A stretch of DNA of 64,000 nt from Bartonella tribocorum CIP 105476 (GTDB lineage: Bacteria > Pseudomonadota > Alphaproteobacteria > Rhizobiales > Rhizobiaceae), in assembly GCF_000196435.1 (NCBI RefSeq), contig NC_010161.1, positions 2,065,001 through 2,129,000 on the forward strand, read 5' to 3'. Below the pieces are notes generated by a model that saw only the letters and a list, made by a program, of their open reading frames with translations, ran no database searches and was not told the origin of the DNA. Numbering within the stretch: the stretch's first letter is position 1; each line of letters opens with the position of its first letter. Made by a program: the position numbers and the translations under genes. Positions 29,590-38,873 of this stretch are shown here, piece by piece.

Positions 29590-30035
29590 GACGTTAGCCT
29601 TTTCTTTTTTTAAACAATAAAATTAAATTTTTCAGATAAAACAGTTTGTGCGCATTGAGCCCCAATGCCCTTCCATCACTTGGGCTCCAGCATATCGACA
29701 CCATGCTCCCTCTCACATGACGGCAAAACACCATCTCTTCTCTGCTTCTCCCCCAACAACACAGCCCTACAAAAGTGAACTATGGAAATCGACAAGCTCT
29801 TTCTGCTCCCATCATTCCCCACCATGTTCCCCTGCCATGACACCAAAACACCGTCTCTTCTCTGCTTCTGCCCCAAAACAGACTGTCCAACAAAACAGCT
29901 CTTCTGAACCAAAGAGAGACGACATTGCACAACATAAGCAACACTGTGCTATGGAAATTATAGAGATAATCACCCGCCCATTGATAAAGATCATCCAAGA
30001 TCGCCCATCACAAAGCCCCCTATTCATAAAGCCCC
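29590..30035. repeat. Phage-block gap with a ~55-bp direct repeat (offset 120 bp)
   Basis: CACCATG...ACACCATCTCTTCTCTGCTTCT near 29699 recurs near 29819 with a few changes. No gene is supported. Confidence 0.7.
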
Positions 30036-31883
30036 TTATTGTTGGGCATTGACTGTCTGCAACATCTGCATGATCTGCTCTGCTCCTCCATGCATCCCCA
30101 TCGGTGCTGCAGCATTTTGCTCTTCTTGAAGAGCGTTTTGCGCCTTTAGCGCAATTTTATGAATAAGGGAGGCGGGTAAAGGCGAATAGCGTAAGAGATC
30201 GAGCATAATCTCTGGTGTTGCAAAATTTTGCATCAAAGGAAGCAATTGCATGATCAATGCAAAAGTACGCTCTTTTTCATTCAGACTCGTTGGAGCATCA
30301 TCCACGACAATATCATATTCCAAACTTGTCACCATTTCGCGTGTCAAAGGAACATACTGTGCATTTTCATCCCCAGCAATACGAACCAACCGCCCATCGG
30401 ACAGATAATTTTGAATAAGATAAAGAATAATTTTCCCTTGTCGTTGTCGATATCGACGCAAACCATCAAAAAAGGAAGCCAACAGATTAAGGGATGATTG
30501 TCGCCGTTGTTGTTCAAGAATACCAGGCTGATTAACAGCGCGCGTCCCAATAAATTCAGAAGACAACCCCGTCACTTGCTCGAGAGCGCTTTTTGCTTCA
30601 TTAAACAATTGGAAAAAACCTTGCGGAAATTGTGCCACGGGCTTAGGCTGGATTCTTCCACCAGACACAGCTCCACTTTTCAACCAAGTAATGCTATCGG
30701 CTCTAGCCCAACTCTCGACAGCTTGTCGATCATCATCAAAAGCATCACGTTCTGCCATAATCCCGCCTTTTGATTGGCTATTGAGCAAATGCATCACTTG
30801 ACTAAAATATTTGTTTGCCCACCGTTGTGGATCTTTTGTAGGGCGCACAAGCCCGTAAAATTGCCGGCTTAACTTATCAAAAGTACCGGTAATACATTCC
30901 CATCCCAATTGCCCCGCGGGGACCAAAGGCTTATCGGGTGCGTCAAGCAACTTTCTGCCTAAAAATGCCCGTTTGACAATTTTTCTCATCAACCGTGTTG
31001 CTTGAATATTCGGAAAGGCTTTACTTAAATTTTGGAAATCCTGCTCTGAATAATCAATAAACTTTCCACTTTGCGGCTCAAGCACTTTATAAACCACCTC
31101 ACGTTCAAACCAGCGACATTCTGCCAATGTCACCATTTTAGGGCGTTGATAGCTTGTTCCCTCTTCTCTCCCTGCTTGATATTCCCCCTCTCTTTGATAA
31201 GGTTGTGTCCCATTGTTGGTTGGGTGTAAAAAACTCTGATGTTTCACCCAATCGGCATGAAGATCGCTCCAATGAACATGGGGAAACATTTGTTGAGCCA
31301 CTTCTAAAGGCTTTTCATCAATATACCATAAGCGTTGTGCATCAATGAGATTAGACTTAACAGCACTCGCATCCCAGACCATTTTCATAGGGTCAAGTCG
31401 CGCAATAATGGGTTTTCCTTGCGGATCTTCTTCATAATCAAGGCGGGTATCTGTCCAGCCCATTCCACAAATAATCGCATCTTGAAAAGCATCGGAATCT
31501 TCATATTCCCCATCAGCTTCATCGCGAAACCATTCGGCTGCCCCTGTTAGAATCTGGTTTGCAAAGGCTGCCCCTTCTTGTCGTGGAATAAATTGGACTT
31601 GTCTTTTATTATTGCGCTCAGCCCCAATAACGGCATTAATCAAAGGCGCAATACGATTAAAAGTCATGACCGGTCTGTTTTGTTCGTTCAAGACAGCCAA
31701 GTCTTGCTCATTCCATTGCCGCCCATTATAAAAATCATAGTCTTCTTGGGCATTTTTTCGCCATTTTTCCACATGCGCAATATCATCCTGATACCAGCCT
31801 ACGAGTTTTTTAAAGAGTGCTTGATGTTCAAGCGTCTCGATTTGATCAAAAGAAGAAAAAGAAGAATCTGTAAGTATATTCAT
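30036..31883 (-). CDS. Phage portal protein (P22-like)
   Basis: 615 residues from the ATG at 31883, which overlaps the terminase stop as TAATG; an ATG five codons earlier (31898) is also possible. The wording is that of P22-type portals: WRKNAQEDYDFYNGRQWNEQ, RPVMTFNRIAPLINAVIGAE, GMGWTDTRLDYEEDPQGKPI, RLDPMKMVWDASA, NQPGILEQQRRQSSLNLLAS. Twelve copies form the ring through which DNA enters and leaves the capsid. The full-length frame has no lesions. Confidence 0.88.
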   Translation of the reverse strand: MNILTDSSFSSFDQIETLEHQALFKKLVGWYQDDIAHVEKWRKNAQEDYDFYNGRQWNEQDLAVLNEQNRPVMTFNRIAPLINAVIGAERNNKRQVQFIPRQEGAAFANQILTGAAEWFRDEADGEYEDSDAFQDAIICGMGWTDTRLDYEEDPQGKPIIARLDPMKMVWDASAVKSNLIDAQRLWYIDEKPLEVAQQMFPHVHWSDLHADWVKHQSFLHPTNNGTQPYQREGEYQAGREEGTSYQRPKMVTLAECRWFEREVVYKVLEPQSGKFIDYSEQDFQNLSKAFPNIQATRLMRKIVKRAFLGRKLLDAPDKPLVPAGQLGWECITGTFDKLSRQFYGLVRPTKDPQRWANKYFSQVMHLLNSQSKGGIMAERDAFDDDRQAVESWARADSITWLKSGAVSGGRIQPKPVAQFPQGFFQLFNEAKSALEQVTGLSSEFIGTRAVNQPGILEQQRRQSSLNLLASFFDGLRRYRQRQGKIILYLIQNYLSDGRLVRIAGDENAQYVPLTREMVTSLEYDIVVDDAPTSLNEKERTFALIMQLLPLMQNFATPEIMLDLLRYSPLPASLIHKIALKAQNALQEEQNAAAPMGMHGGAEQIMQMLQTVNAQQ

Positions 31884-33250
31884 TAAAAAGCCATCCATGA
31901 AGTTTGAGAATGGTGAGAAGAGCGATAGGTATTTTTTTTAGGGCGGACATGGGGCTGTTCATAAGCCACACACATCAGACCAAAGGCATCGGCCCCGTGG
32001 CTTGCCCAATCATGTTCAGCGCCAAGACCGATATTACGCTGTTCATCACGCTTTTCATGATACCAAGCGAGTGCTTTTCTCCCCGCACCTGTTGTGTCAC
32101 GATTAAACCATAGAGCAGGAAACAAACGCCTTACGGCTTCGATACGCATTTTCACAGCGCCCGTTCCCTGATTAGGAATGATTTTGGTTTGAAAACCAGC
32201 TTGTTGCAGGGCACTTTCAAAACTGACATTATAGACACGATCTTTTGTCGCGCCATCATGGGGCAAGACCATGAGAGCCTTTTCATATCCCCTTTGAAAG
32301 ACCCACCCCACATGCTCAGAAAGCGGTTGCCCTTGGGCTTCATAATAATCGAGCACGCGAATTTCCCGCCCCACAAATTGCGCGACCCACAAGGCAGTAG
32401 CATCGGCCTTTGCTCCCGTTCCCCCGATATCCCAAAAGATTCTCACCTGCATCAAAGGATCACGTGGAACGGTGGTAATGCGCCCTTCCATTTCGGCTTC
32501 GAGCAGACATTTCTGATAATAAGCGCCTTGCACAGCTTGGAGATATCCCCCTTCCCAAATATGGTTATACTGCTCTGGTCTTTGCTGCAAATCGCTCAAT
32601 CGATCTCGATTAAGTTTTTCGGGAAATTTGGGATTATCGCGCCAATTAATTTCCACGCCTTTGATATTGGGATTATCGACATTTCGAAAACGTTTTTCCA
32701 CGGGGGCATTTTCATGATATGGGTTCCAAGTGACCCATAATTCTGCATTCCAATCGTCTCCCTCTTCGCGCAAAGTTGGAATAAGCGTTTGCCAAGCCGT
32801 CTCGGTTACCGGCTCTGCCTCATCAACCCAGCAAAGGAACACCCGTCCCATAGACTTAATACTCGCAATATTTCGATCAAGCCCCGCAAACACATAGGCG
32901 ATGCGTCCATCTTTTGATTTAATATATTTATCGCCGATTTCATAATAATCTTGCAGAAAAGGGTAAGCTTCAATTGCGCGTTTAATTTCTTCCAAAGAAC
33001 TCTCATTGAGAGAATTTTGAAACTGTCGCGCACAAAGAATAATACCGCGTTCTCCTGCCATTCCATGGCGATATCCCACCACAGCTGACATCAAAGCAAA
33101 AGACCGTGTTTTTCCAGAGCCCCGTCCTCCCCAAGCCGCCCGCACATCGGCTTGTCCCGTAAAGACAGGAATAAGCTTTGGGATAAGAGCCACTTGAGCC
33201 GTTTTCTGCCCGATTTTTTGAGAAATTTTCTGAACAATTGTCATGATCAA
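31883..33250 (-). CDS. Phage terminase large subunit
   Basis: 455 residues. ATPase: Walker A GGRGSGKT (41-48) and Walker B VFLCWVDEAE (about 137-146), with a coupling motif near WVTWNPY. Nuclease: WDIGGTGAKADATALW, a central acidic position near VLPHDGATKD, and HGADAFGLM near the end, i.e. the spaced Asp residues of the RNase-H-like fold. It cuts concatemers and pumps DNA into the portal. The stop overlaps the portal start. All motifs are intact. Confidence 0.93.
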   Translation of the reverse strand: MIMTIVQKISQKIGQKTAQVALIPKLIPVFTGQADVRAAWGGRGSGKTRSFALMSAVVGYRHGMAGERGIILCARQFQNSLNESSLEEIKRAIEAYPFLQDYYEIGDKYIKSKDGRIAYVFAGLDRNIASIKSMGRVFLCWVDEAEPVTETAWQTLIPTLREEGDDWNAELWVTWNPYHENAPVEKRFRNVDNPNIKGVEINWRDNPKFPEKLNRDRLSDLQQRPEQYNHIWEGGYLQAVQGAYYQKCLLEAEMEGRITTVPRDPLMQVRIFWDIGGTGAKADATALWVAQFVGREIRVLDYYEAQGQPLSEHVGWVFQRGYEKALMVLPHDGATKDRVYNVSFESALQQAGFQTKIIPNQGTGAVKMRIEAVRRLFPALWFNRDTTGAGRKALAWYHEKRDEQRNIGLGAEHDWASHGADAFGLMCVAYEQPHVRPKKNTYRSSHHSQTSWMAF

Positions 33251-34247
33251 TTTTAATTACTTTAGAAACAATTGGGTGTCACATTTTTGATGATGCCAAG
33301 TTTAATTATCTTAATGAAATTTAACGAAAAAAGCTCGTCTCAAAAGCACTGCTTTATCTTCTCTTCCTCCTGATACTCAATGCATTCCCCTTTTTTGCAT
33401 GAGATCCCACTTGACAGATCACCTTACCCCCGCCATACACCCCAACCCCTCAAGCCCCCCAAGGCACAAAGCCCTGCCCCCTTGAAACACCGCACCCCTG
33501 TCCCCCACAAAAGCACGGTATCCGCCCCCATTTCACCACGTTCACACAAAAGCCCTTAAAAGCACACCATCTTCCAATCTCATGCCCCGCACCGCTTCAT
33601 CCCCAAGCCTTACACTTGATCTATGCCTCAAAGATCCCACCAAAGCACACCATCTTAAATTTCACGCTCCTCATCCATCAAAACGGTATCTCGTACCACC
33701 ACCCCCAGATACCCAAATATCCAAAGCCCCCGCTTTAAGTATCACGAACACCTACAAGCACGATATCTTCTGCTTCAAACGCCCTCACACATCATCCCCC
33801 AAAGCAGCTCCCCCTGCCAAGATGACATCTCCGATCATCCACTTCCACGCAACATTTTCCAAGCATCACAAGCTTGAATTTCCGCAGGCTCAAGCTTCAA
33901 AATCCTGCTTCTCCGATTGGAGCCCCTTTGACTTCACGGATACAATCTCGATCCGCGAAATTGTTTTGACCTCTCCGCCCCTTCAATAACGAGAAAAGAC
34001 AAACCTTCACAAGAAATTCAAAACGGCAGAGTGCATCAAGCGCTCTCCCCCGCGCCTTTCAAGCATCACAACCATGTCCCCTTACGTACCAAGCCCAGAT
34101 CTCTTGCCAAAATCTCTTGAAAGGTTCATCCACTTCGATACACGCCCTCACACATCATCCCCCCAAAGCAGCGCCCAAGAGGACATCCCCCATCATCCAC
34201 TTCCACGCAACATTTTCCACTATCACAAACCTCAGTTTTCCGCAGGC
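33251..34247. repeat. Pyrimidine-rich gap with a duplicated 3' end of the small phage gene
   Basis: About 33770-33990 repeats about 34132-34350 at an offset of about 360 bp (GCCCTCACACATCATCCCCC, ATCTCGATCCGCGAAATTGT). The second copy runs into the stop and last ~100 coding bases of the gene at 34248-34574, so the first is a 5'-truncated tandem copy. The rest is C-rich with no supported gene. Confidence 0.8.
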
Positions 34248-34574
34248 TCACGCTTCAAAATCCCGCTTCTCCGGTTCGGTATTTTTAGGCTTCACGGGTA
34301 CGATCTCGATCCGCGAAATTGTTTTGACCTCTCCCCCTGCTTCTCCCGTCACTTGAAGAGGCAAAACTTTTGCCAGCAGTGAAAAAAAAGGCACGGGATT
34401 ATTCAGCGCATGATATTGAAGATAAGATACCAACCCATCCTCCCCATACTGAGATCCAGCCTGTTCAGCGGCTGTAAGTAAGGCTTCATTAAATCGCTTT
34501 GTTGCTTTATTCAAAGCCCCTTTTTTCCGCCCTTTTCGACGTAAGGGAAGACAATTTTTCTCAGCCATCATCAT
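34248..34574 (-). CDS. Small phage protein in terminase-small-subunit position
   Basis: 108 residues from the ATG at 34574, chosen for GGAAGGAAC directly before it. A basic start (RRKGRKKGALNKATKRF) leads into the helical stretch NEALLTAAEQAGSQYGEDGL and the motif PVPFFSLLAKVLPLQV. This layout is common in small proteins coded just before phage terminases, where the basic part may bind DNA. I do not see a definite small-subunit signature, so the role is inferred from position. Its 3' end is duplicated downstream. Confidence 0.6.
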   Translation of the reverse strand: MMMAEKNCLPLRRKGRKKGALNKATKRFNEALLTAAEQAGSQYGEDGLVSYLQYHALNNPVPFFSLLAKVLPLQVTGEAGGEVKTISRIEIVPVKPKNTEPEKRDFEA

Positions 34575-35440
34575 GTTCCTTCCAATAAAGAAAAACCAAT
34601 TCCATGCCATGAAAAAATGTCATGAAAATCAGCAACGAACCTTCAAAAGCACTCAACAATGAAAAAAGTAAAAACACACCCCCAACAAGCCAAAATCTGC
34701 CATAATGTTGAAACCTTCACCCCCAAACCTCTCATCCCATTCCATGCCCTCACAAAAGGGCAACAAACACGACCAGAAGCCCACACAACGTGTAAATTCT
34801 CCAGCTCCTTGAATTTCCTCTTCATTTTTTACAGATTCACATTTTTACGCTTTACCATCTTTACAGAGAATAGCCCAACGAAAGGCTCAAACAGCCAGCC
34901 CGCACTGCACTATAAACACAAATCTGTAAACCACATGACTTTTCTAGCAGAATTTTCTTCTAACCACTTCATATGGTTATCACCACCCCTCAGAAGACAA
35001 TATTTCATGGCAACTTAAGAGCGAGAGCTATTTTCTCTCCACTTTTTGCCTTTTTACACTCTCCGCCCCCTATTTTCTCGCGACATTTCCTAGCACAACA
35101 AAAGCCCCCACAACGCATAAATTCTCCGCTTCATCTTACGGACCCACGTTTTTACGCTTTTGCATCTTTACAGAAGGCGCCAAACGAAACTCAAAAACCG
35201 CCATCCCTACGCCGCCTGTAAACAACAGTCTATAAAAATCCAGCTTCGCTTAAAGCAGATGCGGCTTGCTAATTATTTTATATGGTCATCCCCCCTCAAA
35301 GAAGAGTGTTCCCCATCCTGCAAATCCTGCCCTAAAATATCCACCCCCCACTTTCATAGGCAAGCCCTTACATTTACATTACCCAACGAACACCACACCC
35401 AAAAAAGCAGTGTTTTATGGCTTGCTAGGATAAACTTGCG
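34575..35440. other. Pyrimidine-rich gap, two copies of the TACGCTTTTACA repeat
   Basis: Copies of the dispersed ~80-bp repeat lie at about 34786-34870 and 35110-35185. No gene is supported. Confidence 0.55.
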
Positions 35441-35824
35441 AAAGCAAAAATTTTTACCGTATAAAAATCCTTTTCTCAAAAAATCTGAAATCTTTGCTAA
35501 TGGAATCCAAAAAGTTTTTAATTTATCTCGTACAGGTCATCGTGTTTTGATAATTGTTTTAGAGGAGTGTCAATCTAATAAGACAGAAAATAAAAATAAT
35601 AATAGTATTACTCTAATTTGGTTTGATGGAGGCGTTAATGAAAAAAACACGATATGGTCGACAGAACTTTTCACAATGGTTTAAGAGAGCTCATACAAAA
35701 AGGAATTTTAAAACCAAAATTACCTAATCAATATTGGATCAATCCAATCCTATTCTTCAAAGGAAATAAAATTACTTTTATGAAAGAATATCATATAGAT
35801 CTCGAAGATTTTACAAAAATATGA
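35441..35824 (+). pseudogene. Broken RepL-like plasmid/phage replication protein
   Basis: Two frames carry the pieces. The first, ending at 35684, has IQKVFNLSRTGHRVLIIVLE and ITLIWFDGG. The second, from about 35646 to 35824, continues with RTFHNGLRELIQKGILKPKL and YWINPILFFKGNKITFMKEY. The final WINP-x-FF-x-GN/D-RI-F block is characteristic of RepL-type winged-helix replication initiators. A frameshift near 35640-35660 separates them and no clear start is visible. It is probably a remnant of a mobile replicon or of the phage replication module. Confidence 0.65.
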
Positions 35825-35890
35825 CTTGTATCATTTATCGTATTGTATATATTACGAGACATCTTGATTTAAGCGCGTGAGGGGAAAATA

Positions 35891-36148
35891 ATGTCAAAAT
35901 TACAAATAGGCAAAAGCGCATTGTTTTTTTTGCTTTTATGGCTTCGTGGTCCTGTAATAGTTATACTAAGCACTCTATCAGTTACATCTTTTATAACATT
36001 AGTTGGACTTCCTATTGCAATACATTTTACAGCAGTAAGTCGGTCAATATCATCATTAATATACCCCATGTTTTTGTTGTTTATTGTCAGTTTTGGCTCT
36101 TTCCTTCTCATTTTTTGTTATGAAACATTGATACGCTTTTTAAGGTAA
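35891..36148 (+). CDS. Small two-helix membrane protein
   Basis: 85 residues with an ATG after GAGGGGAAAATA. There are two long hydrophobic helices (about 8-47 and 58-80: FFLLLWLRGPVIVILSTLSV, FLLFIVSFGSFLLIFCYETL) with basic ends. No family is recognised. It lies 66 bases after the broken RepL-like gene and before a small lipoprotein, both signs of a former mobile element. A plasmid or phage accessory role is possible but unproven. Confidence 0.5.
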   Translation: MSKLQIGKSALFFLLLWLRGPVIVILSTLSVTSFITLVGLPIAIHFTAVSRSISSLIYPMFLLFIVSFGSFLLIFCYETLIRFLR

Positions 36149-36285
36149 ACTGTTTACACATTCCCCATTAACAATGCTCATAAAAAACAAAAGCGCGCGA
36201 TAATTAATCTGTACACCAATACAATAAACCATCTCATACCTTAGGATGATGATATTAACACATATAAATTTAAAGAGGGATAAAA

Positions 36286-36450
36286 ATGAAAAAAACCATT
36301 TTATTATGCATGGTTATGTTAGCTGTAGGATTTAGTATTACCGGTTGTGGTAAAACTGAAGAGGAAAAGCGTAGAGCCCAACAAGAGGAACAAGCTAAAA
36401 AGTTTTTTGATGAAGAACTAACTTCTACAGATCGTGATCATGGATTTTAA
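36286..36450 (+). CDS. Small lipoprotein (54 residues)
   Basis: The ATG at 36286 is preceded by AAAGAGGGA. A signal segment (MKKTILLCMVMLAVGFSITG) ends in the lipobox ITGC with C21, then a short charged helix (KTEEEKRRAQQEEQAKKFFD) and a polar end. Size and build resemble entry-exclusion or prophage-encoded lipoproteins, but no specific family can be named. It is well-formed with a good ribosome site in an otherwise decayed stretch. Confidence 0.65.
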   Translation: MKKTILLCMVMLAVGFSITGCGKTEEEKRRAQQEEQAKKFFDEELTSTDRDHGF

Positions 36451-36718
36451 AAAATACCCTACGATATAAGATGTGAATTTTGACTTCCCCCCTCACCTCA
36501 AAGGACGCAGACTTCATCCAGCGCCGTTCTTGTGCACGGTCCAGCTTATTCTAGAGAAGAAGCTGCCTGTTGACTTCAGTTCACGCCCCTCAAAGAGCAG
36601 TGTTTGACGGCATGATGGGATAAATAAAACACTCCGCAAACGGAAGTTTCACAATCACTTGTTGAAATATCCTCTATAGAGGTATACCGTGTCAGGAAAC
36701 CGCTATTAATGGAGAATT

Positions 36719-37110
36719 TATGAGCACGCTCCCCTCTTAATCCTGTTACCCCGAACCTACAGTTGATATACGTATCAAACATCGAGCATTCTACCGCTTT
36801 TTACAAATTCATCTTCAAAAAAGAGCCTATTTTCCTCTCGCCACGCTATGTTGCATTTACTTCTTCGGGTGATGCCCTCTTTGCTCTCTGGTCTGGAGGC
36901 GATACGCCTGAGGAAAATGTGCCTCGTTTTTCAGAAATCGGCATTATGTTGCCTCACGGAGAGGACGTAGATAAACTCTATGCAGAATGGCAAGAACAAA
37001 CCACCGTTGAGATAAATGTCTTGAAAGAACCCTATACGGACGTATTTGGACGAACCTTCCTCATCAAAGATCCCGACGGTCATCTTATTCGTGTTTGTCC
37101 ACTGGATTAA
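36719..37110 (+). pseudogene. VOC/glyoxalase-like protein with an N-terminal frameshift
   Basis: An ATG at 36719 with GGAG upstream reads MSTLPS and stops. Removing one C from the CCCC run at 36731-36734 would give MSTLPLNPVTPNLQLIYVSN, which flows straight into the VOC domain (IYVSNIEHSTAFYKFIF, FTSSGDALFALWSGGD, DVFGRTFLIKDPDGHLIRVC). The domain itself is intact to the stop. A TTG at 36763 could still allow a short product. VOC proteins are metal-dependent lyases, dioxygenases or resistance proteins; the substrate is unknown. Either a recent lesion or a sequencing error in a homopolymer. Confidence 0.75.
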
Positions 37111-37699
37111 AAAACTTTAAGACCTGATCTTTAATCGCCTGAATTTTGAGTTTCACCCCTCTCACCTTAAAGGACGAAGACTTCATCCAGCGCCATTTTT
37201 TTGAACAATCCGGCTTCTTCTAAAGAAGAAACCGCTTGTTTACTTCGAGATCTTCACCCCTCAAAGCAGAGTGTTTTATCAAGCTTGTCCATCCAGCCCT
37301 AAAATATTTTTTCTCTCGTCATCCCTCTTCATCTAAGCCCCCTGCACCATAAACAGACTCCTTGCACCCCAATCCTCTCTCTATTCCACGCCATAACAAA
37401 AAGCCCAAATAACGCATCAATTCTCCGCTTTCTTTTACAGATCCACGTTTTTACGCTTTTGCATCTTTACAGAAAAATTCTCCAAACCAACACCCCACAC
37501 CACTTTAGTCAACACTGATCTATTAACAATCGGGCTTCTTATGTAGCAAAATATCCCCTACGGACTTCAGATCATCACCCTTCAAACGGATAGTCCTTCA
37601 TAAAACACACCTTGGCTTACCCTGAATATTCCTGCTCTCTTCACTCTCCTCGAAAGGCATTCTTTTACAATAGAACCGCCTAGCCAAATATTTTAATTT
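37111..37699. other. Repeat-rich gap before the first Brt-like element
   Basis: Holds a copy of the 80-bp family (about 37406) and a repeat block with CTTCATCCAGCGCC, CCGGCTTCTTCTAAAGAAGA and CACCCCTCAAA that also occurs at about 36490-36640 and, in part, at 20220 and 62820. No gene. Confidence 0.55.
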
Positions 37700-37954
37700 T
37701 TCTTGCCAATCTTCTGAAACTACTTTATTGATGAGTTTGTGTTTTTGATCGTCTACGCAGCGATCAATAGGGAGTTGAAGCCCGAAAACTCAAACGTTAA
37801 TTTACCCCACTTTGTGGGTATCCCGGAGTTCCGGGAGATTTTGCTACGTCCAAGTTCTCTCTAGCACTAAAAGCAAAATGCTGATTTGAGTTCAGTGCTT
37901 TCAACCTCCCGGAATACTCATGCGAGGGCGCTCGCAACCGGAGGGGAGCTTGAG
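37700..37954 (+). ncRNA. Brt-like regulatory RNA element A
   Basis: The element begins with TTGCCA, 16-17 bases, then TTATTGA (promoter-like). It then has a GATCG/CGATC hairpin, CCCAC..GTGGG, CCGG/CCGG followed by GAGATTTT, the downstream CTCCCGG, and GCGAGGGCGCTCGC before GGAGGGGAGCTTGAGGTG. The loop hairpin is degraded (AAGTTCTCTCTAGCAC). The following HTH gene is reduced to a scrap. Confidence 0.75.
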
Positions 37955-38032
37955 GTGCAAACCAAAAATTCACATTTTAACGATATTTCTATTGGTAACG
38001 CCCGCATATTGCCAACTTTATTCCCATCCTCT
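37955..38032 (+). pseudogene. 5' scrap of an HTH gene after element A
   Basis: A GTG start with a GGGGAG site reads MQTKNSHFNDISIGNAR, matching the N-terminus of the intact HTH proteins but with only one of the two N-terminal 7-residue repeats. Homology ends before the HTH core. Confidence 0.7.
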
Positions 38033-38222
38033 TGACACTTGAGAAGTTTTTAACCTTCCTGCCCATAAAGAACAAAAAAATACTGATCTTTAAATATTTA
38101 AACAACCGTCTATAAAAAAATCTGCCTTCCCTTAAAGCAAACTCCCTCTATTGACTTCAAATCACCACACCTCAAAACAACACTCTTTTATGAGTGTGCA
38201 GCATAGGCAAATGCTTTAATTT

Positions 38223-38480
38223 TTCTTGCCAATCTTTTGAAATTACTTTATTGATTAACGCGTGTTTTTGATCGTCCACGCAACGGTCAAATAGGGAGTT
38301 GAAAACCCGAACGCTCAGTACATAAATTGATCCCACTATGTGGGTATCCCGGGATTCCGGGAGTTTTTGCTATGTCCAGGTGCTTACCAGCACTAAAAGC
38401 AAGAAGCTGACTGAGCTCAGTATTTTCAACCTCCCGGAATACTCATGCGAGGGCGCTCGCAACCGAAGGGGGAGCTTGAA
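38223..38480 (+). ncRNA. Brt-like regulatory RNA element B
   Basis: Complete element. TTGCCA and TATTGA spaced like a promoter; GATCG-tccacgcaa-CGGTC hairpin; CCCAC/GTGGG; terminator CCCGG-GATT-CCGGG with GAGTTTTTG; GTGC/GCAC loop hairpin; TTTTTGCT pairing imperfectly with AGCAAGAA; CTCCCGG able to pair with the terminator's 3' arm; GCGAGGGCGCTCGC hairpin. An intact HTH gene follows. Confidence 0.85.
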
Positions 38481-38873
38481 GTGCAAACTAAAAATCCACA
38501 TTTTCCAATCAAAAATCCCAATTTTATTGACATTTCAATAGGGAAAAGAATTCGTCACAGACGCATTTCAATGGGGCTTTCCCAAAAGGAATTAGGAAGC
38601 CACTTAGGTGTCAGTTTCCAACAAGTCCAAAAATATGAAAAAGGTTTCAATCGTGTAAGTGCAGGACGTTTACAAGAAATTGCCAACAGACTGGAAGTTC
38701 CCATTCACTTTTTTTACGCAGATATTGCTACAAAAGAGGATATTCCCACAAAAGAAAATCTCTCACACCATGATCAAGAAACCTATAGTGAAAAAGAACA
38801 CGCCCTTGTGAGAAATTTTAGAGAACTCCACCCTAAAAAACAAAAAGCAATCTGGTGGTTAATTTCTGATTAG
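38481..38873 (+). CDS. XRE/Cro-type HTH regulator B (Trp-like)
   Basis: 130 residues from GTG at 38481, set by GGGGGAG seven bases upstream and by the shared start in paralogues; the frame extends upstream into the RNA element, which is not expected to be coding. Residues ~20-85 are an HTH_3 domain (GKRIRHRRISMGLSQKELGS, VSFQQVQKYEKGFNRVSAGR). The C-terminal part is polar and ends with the signature YSEKEHALVRNFRELHPKKQ. Proteins of this type follow Brt RNAs in Bartonella, where they are reported to control adhesin expression (recalled). DNA target unknown. Confidence 0.85.
   Translation: MQTKNPHFPIKNPNFIDISIGKRIRHRRISMGLSQKELGSHLGVSFQQVQKYEKGFNRVSAGRLQEIANRLEVPIHFFYADIATKEDIPTKENLSHHDQETYSEKEHALVRNFRELHPKKQKAIWWLISD

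Noticed and set aside
38338..38480. HTH reading frames extended upstream into the RNA element
   Set aside because: The upstream part consists of conserved RNA helices. A GTG with a strong ribosome site and the same N-terminus in all paralogues marks the true start.
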